A DNA stretch of 64,000 nucleotides from Streptosporangium sandarakinum (GTDB lineage: Bacteria > Actinomycetota > Actinomycetes > Streptosporangiales > Streptosporangiaceae), in the NCBI RefSeq assembly GCF_013409935.1, contig NZ_JACCCO010000001.1:2976001-3040000 (forward strand), written 5' to 3'. The position numbers and the translations under genes are program-made. The notes beneath the pieces were generated by a model, which searched no databases, was not told where the DNA came from, and saw nothing but the letters and a program-made list of their open reading frames with translations. Of the stretch, positions 40,846-48,753 are shown piece after piece (position 1 is the first letter of the stretch; each line of letters starts with the position of its first letter).

Positions 40846-41321
40846 CGCAGGTTCCTTAGCGGGTTGACGGTGTCACGCAGTTTGCCGAGGGCACGGGATG
40901 CCTGGCTCCGTACGGTTCCGGGAGAAATGCCGAGGATCTCGGCGATCTCGGCATCCGATCGGTCCTCGTAGTAGCGCAGGACCAGTACGGCACGCTGCCT
41001 CTTGGGCAGTTTGGCCAACTCGTCCCAGAGGTCCGGCGGTGGCTCCGCCACCGGTTGCGGCCGTTCGGGCACATCCCATGCCAGATGTTCGCGCCTGCGC
41101 CGCCTCCAGACGGAGATGTGCAGCCGGGTGATCGTGGTTCGCACGTAGCTCTCCGGGTTGTGCTTGCGCCGCACACGCGGCCATGAGCTGCGCAGCCGTA
41201 CCATCGCCTCCTGAACGAGGTCGGCGGCGTCGTGCGGGTTGCCGGTGAGCATGTAGGCGTAGCGGAACAACGCATCGATCCGATCGGCGGCGAAGTCCGC
41301 GAAATCCGGCGCGTCATCCAC
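40842..41321 (-). CDS. SigE-family ECF sigma factor
   Basis: A 159-residue small sigma factor. Region 2 runs from DFADFAADRIDALFRYAYML to AADLVQEAMVRLRSSWPRV, with the typical DLVQEA motif. HNPESYVRTTITRLHISVWRRRRRE follows. Region 4 has LAKLPKRQRAVLVLRYYEDRSDAEIAEILGISPGTVRSQ-like content, ending ALGKLRD. Actinobacterial SigE-family members of this size are usually coded with a membrane-anchored partner directly downstream, as here. It probably responds to an envelope signal. The ATG at 41321 lies 104 bases from the msrA-like fragment upstream. Confidence 0.92.
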   Translation of the reverse strand: MDDAPDFADFAADRIDALFRYAYMLTGNPHDAADLVQEAMVRLRSSWPRVRRKHNPESYVRTTITRLHISVWRRRRREHLAWDVPERPQPVAEPPPDLWDELAKLPKRQRAVLVLRYYEDRSDAEIAEILGISPGTVRSQASRALGKLRDTVNPLRNLR

Positions 41322-41417
41322 GGGCGGGAATCCTCTCGTTCATCCCGGCTGAGACGCACCAGAACCCCGAAATGTTGCATCATCTGGAATCCGATGAATC
41401 GGACGGTCACCCGGCTT

Positions 41418-41484
41418 GACGTCGGTCCCGCCGAGGCCGCAGTAGCCGTTCGGCACCTTGAGAAGATGTCGCCGGTGGTAGCGG
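41418..41484 (-). pseudogene. msrA C-terminal fragment (relic 1)
   Basis: Reading the minus strand gives [20 protein letters not shown], which matches the end of methionine sulfoxide reductase A (YHQQYL...[10 protein letters not shown] in the intact copy at 49047-49706). Homology covers about 20 codons and then stops on both sides, so this is only a scrap of an msrA gene of a slightly different kind (KVPNGYCG form). Confidence 0.65.
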
Positions 41485-41584
41485 CTCCTCTCAGGCGATG
41501 ACTCTTCTGGCTGCCTGGCGGAGGGCTGGACCGCGCTGATACGAAGGTTCACCTCCACCGGCGCTGTGTGCGGAGGCGGTGCCG

Positions 41585-42229
41585 CTACGACGCCTGGCCG
41601 AAGGCGATGTTCCTGACGCCCAGGAACGGCATCATGCGTTCGGCCTCCTCCGTCACCGCGCTCATCTCGGCCGGCCGCAACGGCCGGAACGGGACCAGGC
41701 GCAGCGTGTCGTCCTTGAGCGACCAGCTGCCGTGGACGAATCCGTCGACGAGGAAGGTCGGCAGCACCATCGCCGCGCCCGGCAGCGCCAGCAGCCGGGC
41801 CAGCTCCCGCCGGGCCAGCTCCCGCCGGGGCAGCGTCCGGCCCGCCAGGATCCGCGCTCCGTCCGCGATGAGCCCATCGGTGTCGAGCCCCTCGCTCACC
41901 CGTCTGAAGTACGGCGTGCTCGCCGTACGGTCGAGAACCGGTTGCAGCACCGGCCGGAGCCGACGGAAGTCGTCGGCCACGGCCAGGTGCTGGGTGCTGC
42001 GCAGCAGCGCCGAGCGGACCACCGTACGCTCCTCCAGCAGATCGCTCAGCCGGGTCTGGGTGAAGCCGTCGATCCGGCTCCACAGTCCGACGTAGGGCCA
42101 GTTCGGCTCCTGGGCCTGCATCGCGACCAGATGACCGATCACCTCCAGTGCGGTACGGCCGGTGCGCCGCACCAGGAACTGCCGGTGCAGCAGGGCCCGG
42201 TTGAGCGCGCGCCGGGAGAGCCCGCTCAC
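41585..42229 (-). CDS. Winged-helix DNA-binding domain protein, internally deleted
   Basis: A 214-residue protein of the family of winged-helix DNA-binding domain proteins (usually about 360-400 residues). LSRRALNRALLHRQFLVRR, HLVAMQAQEPNWPYVGLWSRIDGF and VLQPVLDRTASTPYFRRV are the usual N-terminal blocks. The end (LPTFLVDGFVHGSWSLKDDT, LVPFRPLRPAEMSAVTEEAERM) is the usual C-terminus. The region in between, about 150 residues, is missing without loss of frame. A 15-bp tandem duplication (41801-41830, coding ELARRELARR) sits by the junction. The GTG at 42229 overlaps the oxidoreductase stop. Function doubtful. Confidence 0.75.
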   Translation of the reverse strand: MSGLSRRALNRALLHRQFLVRRTGRTALEVIGHLVAMQAQEPNWPYVGLWSRIDGFTQTRLSDLLEERTVVRSALLRSTQHLAVADDFRRLRPVLQPVLDRTASTPYFRRVSEGLDTDGLIADGARILAGRTLPRRELARRELARLLALPGAAMVLPTFLVDGFVHGSWSLKDDTLRLVPFRPLRPAEMSAVTEEAERMMPFLGVRNIAFGQAS

Positions 42230-43215
42230 GCCAACCGCACCGCGACGTTGCCCCGGTAGGAGCCCTTGAGCATGGACAGGAACGCGCCGGGCACCTCCTT
42301 GATGCCGCCCTCCACGATGGTCTGCGGGAAGACGAAACGGCCTTCTCCCAGCCATCGGGGGAAGTACTCACGCCAGGCCGCGACCTGTTCCGGCGTGTGG
42401 TGGCAGGAGAACGGCAACAGCTCGATGCCTCTAGCCTGGGCCGCCGCACGGTCCGGCTCGGGAAAGCGGTCGGCGCCGCCGCCGAGCTGGTGGGAAAGGG
42501 AGCCGCACAGCGCGAAGCGGGCGCCGGGCCGCGCCGTCCGGACCGCCGCCTGGTACTGCTCGCCGCCCACGACGTCGAAGAAGACCGTGATGCCCTCGGG
42601 CGCGAGCTCCCGCAGCCGGTCGGCCACCGGTCCGTCGTGGTAGTCGAAGGCGGCGTCATAGCCCAGCTCGTCGACCAGGTAGGCGGCCTTCGCCCGGCTG
42701 CCCGCGCTGCCGATCACCCTGGCCGCGCCCCGGCATTTGGCGATCTGCCCGGCCAGCGAACCGACCCCGCCGGCCGCGCCCGAGACGAACACCACGTCCC
42801 CCTCCCCCACGGCGGCGACATCGGCCATCCCGTAGTAGGCGGTCACGCCCTGGCCGAGGTGATAGGAGGGCTCGGGGAAAAGGTCACGGTCGAGCTTGAC
42901 GTACTGCGCGGCCGGGCCCGCCGAGTACTCGCTCCAGCCGGTCATCGACTGCACCAGATCACCCACGGCGAGATCCGGGCTGTCGGAGCGGACCACAGTG
43001 CCCACGACGGCGGCGCCCACCCGGTCGCCGGGCTGCCAGGCGGGCACCGGGATCCGGCAGTCGGCCCGCATCAGCTCCAGATAGGTCGCGGCCAACCCGA
43101 CATAGTCGGTCCTGACGATCACCTCGCCGTCCACCTCGGTCTCGGCGAGGGCGAAGTGATCGAGGCCGGGCTCCTCGGTGACGTGCGCGGCCAGCCGGAT
43201 CTCACGAGTGATCAT
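42226..43215 (-). CDS. NADP-dependent zinc-free oxidoreductase (MDR superfamily, PTGR-like)
   Basis: A 329-residue medium-chain reductase. The catalytic half (VVGTVVRSDSPDLAVGDLVQ) and the cofactor half (DVVFVSGAAGGVGSLAGQIAKCRGA, with AAGGVGS as nucleotide loop) match leukotriene/2-alkenal reductases. GYDAAFDYHDG and VGGEQYQAAV are also conserved; no zinc Cys set is present. It would reduce C=C bonds of enones with NADPH. The ATG at 43215 has AAGGAAC ahead. It is divergent from a WYL regulator with a strong dyad in between and is coupled to the winged-helix gene by GTGA. Confidence 0.9.
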   Translation of the reverse strand: MITREIRLAAHVTEEPGLDHFALAETEVDGEVIVRTDYVGLAATYLELMRADCRIPVPAWQPGDRVGAAVVGTVVRSDSPDLAVGDLVQSMTGWSEYSAGPAAQYVKLDRDLFPEPSYHLGQGVTAYYGMADVAAVGEGDVVFVSGAAGGVGSLAGQIAKCRGAARVIGSAGSRAKAAYLVDELGYDAAFDYHDGPVADRLRELAPEGITVFFDVVGGEQYQAAVRTARPGARFALCGSLSHQLGGGADRFPEPDRAAAQARGIELLPFSCHHTPEQVAAWREYFPRWLGEGRFVFPQTIVEGGIKEVPGAFLSMLKGSYRGNVAVRLA

Positions 43216-43258
43216 TCCTGTTCCTTCCTTGCGGGCTTCGATCTCAACGCTAGGGAGG

Positions 43259-43283
43259 CTTCCGGCCACTTTTTGACCGGAAG
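43259..43283. promoter_or_regulatory. Perfect inverted repeat, WYL-regulator operator candidate
   Basis: CTTCCGG-N11-CCGGAAG lies between the divergent oxidoreductase and WYL regulator genes, 19 bases upstream of the regulator start and 44 bases from the oxidoreductase start. The centre is a T run (ACTTTTTGA). A dimer of the HTH-WYL protein bound here could control both promoters. Confidence 0.55.
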
Positions 43284-43301
43284 TTCGGGGAGACTGGAAC
43301 C

Positions 43302-44261
43302 ATGGCGAACACGAGCTCACGCACCCTCCGGCTGCTGGCCCTCCTGCAGACCCACCGCCAATGGGCGGGCACGGAACTGGCCGACCGGCTCGGCGTCTCC
43401 GAACGGACGCTTCGTCGTGACGTCGACCGGCTGCGGGAGCTGGGGTATCCGGTGCACGCCGCGCGCGGGACCGACGGCGGGTATCAGCTCGCGCCCGGCG
43501 CCGTGCTGCCGCCGCTGCTGCTCGACGAGGAGGAGGCGGTCGCGCTCGCCGTCGGCATGGGTGAGGCCGCGCGGAGCTCGATCACGGGCATGGAGGCGTC
43601 CGCGATCCGGGCCCTCACCAAGGTCGTCCAGGTCATGCCGCCCCGGCTGCGCCGCCGCGTGGACGTCCTGCGCGGGGCGACGGTCTCCGCGACCTCGGCG
43701 GAGCCGGTCGTCACGGTGGACGTGCTGACCACCGTCGCCCAGGCGTGCCGGGACGAGGAGCGGCTGCGCTTCTCCTACGCCGCACGGGGCCGCGAGCCCT
43801 CATCGCGCGAGGTCGAGCCGTACCGGCTGGTGACCCTCGGCCGCCGCTGGTATCTGGTCGCCTACGACCTGACCCGGCAGGACTGGCGCAGCTTCCGGCT
43901 CGACCGCCTGGCACAGGCGCAGGCGACGGGAGCACGTTTCCGCCCGCGCGACCTGCCCACGCAGGACGCGGCGGCGTTCGTCAGAGCGGCCGGCGGCGTG
44001 CCCGAGCCGTACACGGTCGAGGCACTCGTGCACGCACCCGCCGCATGGGTACGCACGACGGTCGGTCAGTGGGGGACGGTCGAAGAAGCCGGCGAACGCA
44101 GTTGCCTGCTCAGGATGACCTCGACCTCACTGGACTGGCCGGCCCAGGCGCTGGGCAACGTGGGCGCGGAGTTCGAGGTGCTGGGCCCGCCGGAATTCAT
44201 CACGTACATCCGCGAATGGGGCGAGCGCTTCGTCCGGGCCGCATCACCCGGACCCGCCTGA
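43302..44261 (+). CDS. HTH-WYL domain transcriptional regulator
   Basis: A 319-residue regulator. The N-terminal HTH_11/DeoR-like helix-turn-helix is LALLQTHRQWAGTELADRLG then SERTLRRDVDRLRELGYPVH; the wing follows as ARGTDGGYQLAPGA. The WYL domain is at residues 130-215 (EERLRFSYAARGRE, RLVTLGRRWYLVAYDLTRQDW, FRLDRLAQ), ending with a WCX region. Such proteins sense small ligands or nucleic acids. Divergent from the oxidoreductase gene, which is the probable target. The following 289 bases up to the exonuclease gene show no gene. Confidence 0.93.
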   Translation: MANTSSRTLRLLALLQTHRQWAGTELADRLGVSERTLRRDVDRLRELGYPVHAARGTDGGYQLAPGAVLPPLLLDEEEAVALAVGMGEAARSSITGMEASAIRALTKVVQVMPPRLRRRVDVLRGATVSATSAEPVVTVDVLTTVAQACRDEERLRFSYAARGREPSSREVEPYRLVTLGRRWYLVAYDLTRQDWRSFRLDRLAQAQATGARFRPRDLPTQDAAAFVRAAGGVPEPYTVEALVHAPAAWVRTTVGQWGTVEEAGERSCLLRMTSTSLDWPAQALGNVGAEFEVLGPPEFITYIREWGERFVRAASPGPA

Positions 44262-44550
44262 GACTCCAGCCTCCGGGAACAGGCCCGACGCCGCCCGAAC
44301 GTCCCGCATTCCGGCTGCCGCCCCTGTTCGGGAAATACCAACTCTCCGTCTGCAACGGAGGTCCGATTCTTCCTGAACGCCAAGGGAACTGGAGAGTCGA
44401 TGGAGGCGAGGCCGCAGCCTCGGAACGAGGCTGAAGTTCCGGCGGTCGGGATGACCGTGCCAAGCGACCGGTCACCGACCGGGTGGAAGATCCGATCGCT
44501 GGGTCGCAGAGTCCGCACCGGGCATCAAGCCTGATTCGACGAAACGCTCT

Positions 44551-45138
44551 CTAGACGGCTGTAGCCGTGACCGGCCATGCCCCGCGGCCCAACAGATCGA
44601 GGACGAGTGCGGCGATGTTCCACGCGTCGTCCTCGCCGCGGTGATGGCGGCCCTCCAGCGGCAGTCCGGCGATCTGTAGAGCGTGGTTCATGCCGGGTTT
44701 CTTGCGCAGCCCGTAGGCCGCGGCGAACACGGCCTTGGCGTTGGTGTGGGTGCGCTCCGTTGGATAGCCGAACGGGTAGGCCACCCCGTCGGCCTGACTC
44801 TGCCGAGCGAATTGCCGACGGTCGTACTCGCCCCAGCTCGCCCAGGGGCGCTCCCCGGCCTCGTACTCCTCGACGAGGATCCGGCATGCCTCGGCGAAGG
44901 TGACGCCTCGTTCCACCTCGGCCTGCGTCAGTCCGGTCAGTTCAGTGCAGAAGTCGCTCACCGCCGACCGTACAGGGCGGACCAAGACACGGTGCCGGGA
45001 CACGCGGCGCCGTGCCGACACGTCCACGACGGTGAGACCGATCTCGATGATCTCGTTCACAGAGCCGGGCGGCGGCTGTCCGTCCCAGCAGGTGGCTTCC
45101 ACATCGATAACGTTCAGCAGGGCGGATTCGTGGTGCAT
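44551..45138 (-). CDS. DEDD-type 3'-5' exonuclease
   Basis: A 195-residue DnaQ-fold nuclease. The first motif is NVIDVEATCWDG (Asp, Glu), then EIIEIGLTVVDV, a second Asp region in SWGEYDRRQF and the third motif HHRGEDDAWNIAALVLDLL (His and Asp). Inserted segments such as FGYPTERTHTNAKAVFAAAYG are usual for the ERI-1/KapD branch, which trims RNA or DNA 3' ends. The ATG at 45138 was preferred to an upstream one at 45195 because the first strand follows directly. A single gene; the fragment region begins about 90 bases upstream. Confidence 0.88.
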   Translation of the reverse strand: MHHESALLNVIDVEATCWDGQPPPGSVNEIIEIGLTVVDVSARRRVSRHRVLVRPVRSAVSDFCTELTGLTQAEVERGVTFAEACRILVEEYEAGERPWASWGEYDRRQFARQSQADGVAYPFGYPTERTHTNAKAVFAAAYGLRKKPGMNHALQIAGLPLEGRHHRGEDDAWNIAALVLDLLGRGAWPVTATAV

Positions 45139-45223
45139 GGGGCCGAGGGTAGGGACGCGCGCCCGGTTCAGGCACCTCGATTTCTGCATGTCCACACCGT
45201 CACCGCCGACATGACCTCTTCGA

Positions 45224-45440
45224 GCCGGATCTCACGCCTTGACCCCGTGAAGAAGATCGTCGCCGGAAACAGCCCTGATCCGAGATCGACACCGGACGAA
45301 CCAGGCGACCTCAGGTCGGCAATCGGCTGTCTCCGCAGGTCCACGCCTCGCCGGAGGCCGGTCCAACCGGACAGGCCACGCCGGTCCCACCGATGCCGCA
45401 ATACCCGTTCGGCACCTTGTACCGGTACTGCCGGTGATAG
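45224..45440 (-). pseudogene. Duplicated msrA 3' end and downstream flank (relic 2)
   Basis: The minus strand reads [20 protein letters not shown] then [14 protein letters not shown], the end of an MsrA protein. The match continues beyond the stop: 45251-45409 aligns without gaps to 48957-49115, the 3' end and downstream flank of the intact msrA gene, with about 140 of 159 bases equal by hand count. Homology then becomes weaker to 45440 and ends at the junction with the toxin relic. It is a segmental duplication or a second msrA copy that lost its 5' part. Confidence 0.75.
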
Positions 45441-45447
45441 CACTTGA

Positions 45448-45666
45448 CTTCACAGTCGCGAGGTCACCGCGCAGGCGATGTTGCCGGTCGTGGCTGGAGC
45501 GTGAACGGGGATCAACCCGCAACACCTCGAAGCATCAGCGCGTATTGGCCAAGGCATGACGGCACAGTTCCTCCCAGCCCCTGACTGCGTCGCTGGTGCC
45601 GAACCGGTCATCCCGCTCGTCATCCGACGGTGGCACCGTAACTCGATCTCCGCGCTTCGGGCTCAT
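45448..45666 (-). pseudogene. RelE-like toxin gene remnant
   Basis: The ATG at 45666 overlaps the TGA of the antitoxin-like gene (ATGA). The frame reads MSPKRGDRVTVPPSDDERDD, then GWEELCRHALANTR and a TGA stop (45535-45537). Past the stop the same frame continues CFEVLRVDPRSRSSHDRQHR then LRGDLATVK, which looks like the LRxDPRP...RQHRLKGDLAT part of a small actinobacterial toxin family as I remember it. Homology ends abruptly where the msrA fragment begins. So the toxin has a premature stop and has lost its C-terminal catalytic part. Confidence 0.55.
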
Positions 45667-46133
45667 GGCGAAACCTGCACCGGCCCAGAGTCTCCACTCG
45701 TGGGCCGGCGAGCTTCGCCGTACTGCGCAGGGTCAGCCTTGATTCTGGCAGTGGCCCGCCAGCCTGCGACGACCTCCTGAACGGTGGCATCGACATCCAG
45801 CTCGGCTGCGTCGGAGAGTGCTTCGACCAGCTCGAGCGTGAAGGCACGAAGTTCGTCCGAGGACAGGTGGCGAACCCAGGGGAAGACCTCCGGCATGGCT
45901 ATGACCAGCGCATGCGCGGTGGGGTCGTACTTGATCAAAGCAAGGAACAGCCGGGACGCAGTGGCCAGCGTCTGTTCGCGTTCCTCTTCACGGTCCACCG
46001 TGGTCAAGTAGAAATCTGGAGCATCCCGATGCGTGACACGCACCCGCCCCAGGCGCGCCGCGCGCTCGGCGACCGCCCGGGGATTTCTCGACAGGTCGGA
46101 GAACGTCACCGCGTCGGCATGGCCAGTGCTCAC
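45663..46133 (-). CDS. Antitoxin-like (Phd-related) protein
   Basis: A 156-residue protein. VTFSDLSRNPRAVAERAARL then GRVRVTHRDAPDFYLTTVDR is the N-terminal DNA-binding and dimerisation pattern of prevent-host-death-like antitoxins. The C-terminal part (LFLALIKYDPTAHALVIAMP, FPWVRHLSSDELRAFTLELV) is helical and would wrap a toxin. I took the GTG at 46133; the frame is open further upstream into transposase-relic DNA. The toxin gene behind it is broken, so this gene is an orphan antitoxin or a decaying module. Confidence 0.65.
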   Translation of the reverse strand: MSTGHADAVTFSDLSRNPRAVAERAARLGRVRVTHRDAPDFYLTTVDREEEREQTLATASRLFLALIKYDPTAHALVIAMPEVFPWVRHLSSDELRAFTLELVEALSDAAELDVDATVQEVVAGWRATARIKADPAQYGEARRPTSGDSGPVQVSP

Positions 46134-46218
46134 TCCACGAGTGTATGTCAGAACACGTTCTGATGCGGACCGATCCAGGAGTGCCGCAACGGTCACACGG
46201 GAGCGCTTGGTCCGGGCC

Positions 46219-46614
46219 TCTCCTGCTCTTCCCGGGGCGGTGCACGACCTGACCGCGGCCCGCATCGTGGGCCTGATCGACGCACTGACGGTCAACGGCG
46301 TGCCGACCTTCGCCGACAAGGGCTACCAAGGCGCAGGGGGCACGGTCCGCACCCCGTTCAAGCGCCACCGGCACCGGCCGCGGCTGTCACGCGGGCAGAA
46401 GGACGTCAACCGTGCCCACGCCCGCATCCGAGCCCTCGGCGAACGCGCCATCGCGACCCTGAAGACGTGGAAGGCCCCGGCCAAGCTCCGCTGCCGTCCT
46501 CGCCGGGCCACCGCGACCGTGCAGGCCATCCTCGTCCTGCACGCCGTCGAAGCCGACCCCTACTCAGGATTGAAGGGCTCAATGGACCAGCTGAGATTGC
46601 GATACCCGAGTTGA
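46219..46614 (+). pseudogene. IS5-type transposase C-terminal fragment
   Basis: From about 46219 the frame reads ALPGAVHDLTAARIVGLIDA, FADKGYQGAGGTVRTPFKRH and HARIRALGERAIATLKTWKA, the last third of a DDE transposase of the HARBI1/IS5 kind, with the DKGYQG motif. The N-terminal two thirds are missing; the frame upstream is antisense to the antitoxin gene. The tail (ILVLHAVEADPYSG) is followed by ACTCAGGAT, a motif found again at two nearby sites. It cannot transpose. Confidence 0.72.
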
Positions 46615-46674
46615 CCTGCCAGTCGTCATTGAGCGCCTTGCGGGACTCCGTCCGGCCGACCCGCGTGCCGCCCA

Positions 46675-47610
46675 TCATGGCGTCTGCTGGTCGCGGCGGG
46701 TCTGCTTCTTCTCGCGGATGACCGCGTGGGCGTCGGCGACGGGGCCTAGGTGAGCGAGCTTGTCGGGATTGACGATCGAGCGGATGGTCTGGATGCGTCC
46801 GTCCAGGATGTCGAGCGTCCAGACGTTGAAGATGTGACCGTCTCGGTCGCGGATGATCGCACCCGGCTGGCCGTTCACCTCGTGCGCCTCCAGCACCGCG
46901 CCGATCTGGGCGAACGGCGGGACGGCGACGGACAGCACCCGGGCGACCTTCGCGACGCCGAAGAGGGGGATCGTACTCCCGATCTTGCCCGCGCCGTCGT
47001 TGACCAGCTGGACGTCGGCGGCCAGCAGTTCCTGCAGCCCTGTAACGTCCCCCTCCCTCATCGCATGGAAGAACCTCCCGGCGAGCTGCTCGCGGGCCCG
47101 GCGATCCGCCTCGAAGCGGGGCCGGCCCGCGTCCATGTGACGGCGCGCCTGCACCGCGAGCTGGCGGCAGGCCGCCTCCGACCGCTCCACCGCGGCGGCG
47201 ATCTCCCGGTAGCTGAAGGCGAACACCTCGCGGAGCACGAAGACCGCACGCTCGAGCGGGCTGAGCCGCTCCAGCAGGATCAGCGCCGCCATCGACAACG
47301 AGTCGGACAGCTCCGCCGACCGCTCCGGGTCCTGGTAGGGGTCGGTCAGCAGCGGTTCGGGGAACCATGGCCCGACGTAAGCCTCGCGCCGGACGCGGGC
47401 CGAGCGCAGCACGTCGATCGAGATCCGCGTCACCGTGGCCGACAGGAAGGCCTTGGGTGACTCGGGCTGGGTCGGGGAACCTTCGTAGCGCAGCCAGGCC
47501 TCCTGGACGGCGTCCTCGGCCTCGCTCACACTGCCCAGGATGCGGTAGGCGATCGCGAAAAGCAGCGGCCTCAGTTCCTGGAAGTCCTCGACGCGAGTCA
47601 TGCCGACCAT
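46675..47610 (-). CDS. ECF41-type (SigJ-like) RNA polymerase sigma factor
   Basis: A 311-residue sigma factor with fused C-terminal SnoaL-like domain. Region 2: FQELRPLLFAIAYRILGSVS and EAEDAVQEAWLRYEGS; region 4: LLERLSPLERAVFVLREVFA then FSYREIAAAVERSEAACRQL, with the Arg-rich end of the helix. The C-terminal part (FFHAMREGDVTGLQELLAADV, LFNVW-like HIFNVWTLDILDGRI, ending VNPDKLAHLG) has the NPDKL motif of ECF41 proteins, where this extension controls activity in place of an anti-sigma factor. The start is uncertain: 47622 (GTG), 47610 or 47601. It is divergent from an SDR gene, its likely target. Confidence 0.9.
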   Translation of the reverse strand: MVGMTRVEDFQELRPLLFAIAYRILGSVSEAEDAVQEAWLRYEGSPTQPESPKAFLSATVTRISIDVLRSARVRREAYVGPWFPEPLLTDPYQDPERSAELSDSLSMAALILLERLSPLERAVFVLREVFAFSYREIAAAVERSEAACRQLAVQARRHMDAGRPRFEADRRAREQLAGRFFHAMREGDVTGLQELLAADVQLVNDGAGKIGSTIPLFGVAKVARVLSVAVPPFAQIGAVLEAHEVNGQPGAIIRDRDGHIFNVWTLDILDGRIQTIRSIVNPDKLAHLGPVADAHAVIREKKQTRRDQQTP

Positions 47611-47665
47611 TGATATCACCACTCAGGATAAAGGTGACATGGTGTCGCAGGTCACACACCGGTGA

Positions 47666-47693
47666 TCTCACATCTCTGCCGGGCTATCTCGTC
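47666..47693 (+). promoter_or_regulatory. Candidate ECF41-dependent promoter of the SDR gene
   Basis: TCTCACA (47666-47672) and CGTC (47690-47693) are 17 bases apart and 43 bases ahead of the SDR start. The ECF41 consensus, as I recall it, is TGTCACA, a 16-base spacer and CGTC; one mismatch and one extra spacer base remain. Confidence 0.35.
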
Positions 47694-47735
47694 CAGGGGG
47701 TTGTAACGGCTGAAAGCGGCAACAAGGAGCACACC

Positions 47736-48581
47736 ATGCAGAAGGTTTGGTTCGTCACCGGCTCATCCCGCGGCCTGGGCCGCAACTTCGTGGAGGCCGC
47801 CCTGGCGCGCGGCGACAAGGTCGCTGCCACCGCCCGGAATTCCGCGAGCCTGCGGGCGCTGGCCGGCACCTATGGAGACGCGGTGCTTCCACTGGAGATG
47901 GACGTGACCGACAGGGCCACCGTCTTCGAGAGCGTGAAGCGCGCCAAGGAGCACTTCGGCAGGCTCGACGTCATCGTGAACAACGCCGGCTACGCCCAGG
48001 TCGGCGCGGTCGAAGAACTTACCGAACAGGAACTGCGCGACCAGCTCGAGACCAATCTGTTCGGCGCGGTGTGGGTGGTCCAGGCCGCGCTGCCGTACCT
48101 GCGCGAGCAGCGCTCGGGGCACATCATCCAGCTTTCCTCGGCCGCCGGGGTCATCGCGATGCCGCTCGGCGGCGCGTACCACGCCTCTAAGTGGGCCCTG
48201 GAGGGCCTGAACGAGGCGCTCGCCGGTGAGGTCGCCGCGTTCGGCGTCAAGGTGACCATCATCGAGCCTGGCGGCTTCGCCACCCGGGACGGCAACAACC
48301 CCGACCCGCTCGCCAACGGCTACATGGCCAAGCCCGACCCGGCCTACGACGGTCTCCGTCAGCGCCTCGGGGCGATGACAGGGAAGATGCCCGCAGGCGA
48401 CCCGGCCGCCGCGGCGCAGGCACTGCTGAAGCTCGTGGACTCCGCCAACCCGCCGGTGCGGGTGTTGTTCGGCATGGGCTTCCACCCACTGATCGAGCGG
48501 GCCTACGCCGACCGGCTCAAGACCTGGGCCGACTGGCAGGACCTCTCAATCGAGGCCCACGGCAACCTCGAAGCCCGCTGA
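47736..48581 (+). CDS. SDR-family oxidoreductase
   Basis: A 281-residue classical short-chain dehydrogenase. The cofactor loop is VWFVTGSSRGLGRNFVEAAL with TARNSASL after it, fitting NADP. NNAG is present (VIVNNAGYAQVG), the catalytic Ser is in IIQLSSAAG, and the Tyr-Lys pair is in AYHASKWALEG. IEPGGFATR is the usual PG motif. AAGGAG precedes the ATG. ECF41 sigma factors often stand beside a short oxidoreductase or carboxymuconolactone decarboxylase gene that they control, so the divergent sigma gene is the likely regulator. Confidence 0.92.
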   Translation: MQKVWFVTGSSRGLGRNFVEAALARGDKVAATARNSASLRALAGTYGDAVLPLEMDVTDRATVFESVKRAKEHFGRLDVIVNNAGYAQVGAVEELTEQELRDQLETNLFGAVWVVQAALPYLREQRSGHIIQLSSAAGVIAMPLGGAYHASKWALEGLNEALAGEVAAFGVKVTIIEPGGFATRDGNNPDPLANGYMAKPDPAYDGLRQRLGAMTGKMPAGDPAAAAQALLKLVDSANPPVRVLFGMGFHPLIERAYADRLKTWADWQDLSIEAHGNLEAR

Positions 48582-48753
48582 CTCAGGTGAGAGGCCGCGC
48601 AACCGGCGAGCGGCGCCCAGGTCGCCCAGGCCACCTGGGCGTCCGGGCGATCCGCTCGGCCGGTGAGCCGGATTGTCCTGACGGAGTTGGAGCCTGCTCC
48701 CACGTGGGCGGGATGATCGGGCTTCCACCTCAGTCGCTTACGGCCCCGACGCC
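48582..48753. other. Non-coding stretch with decayed sequence
   Basis: First part of a 465-base region without an intact gene. It shows no open frame with good codon use. The rest of the region is taken up by a transposase tail (48754-48840), about 90 bases of unassigned sequence and the msrA downstream flank that is duplicated at 45.2 kb. Confidence 0.4.

Noticed and set aside
45441..45450. AAGTCAAG at the toxin/msrA junction resembles the right edge of the tnpB element
   Set aside because: Only eight bases are shared and no hairpin or tnpB sequence is nearby, so chance is the simpler explanation.
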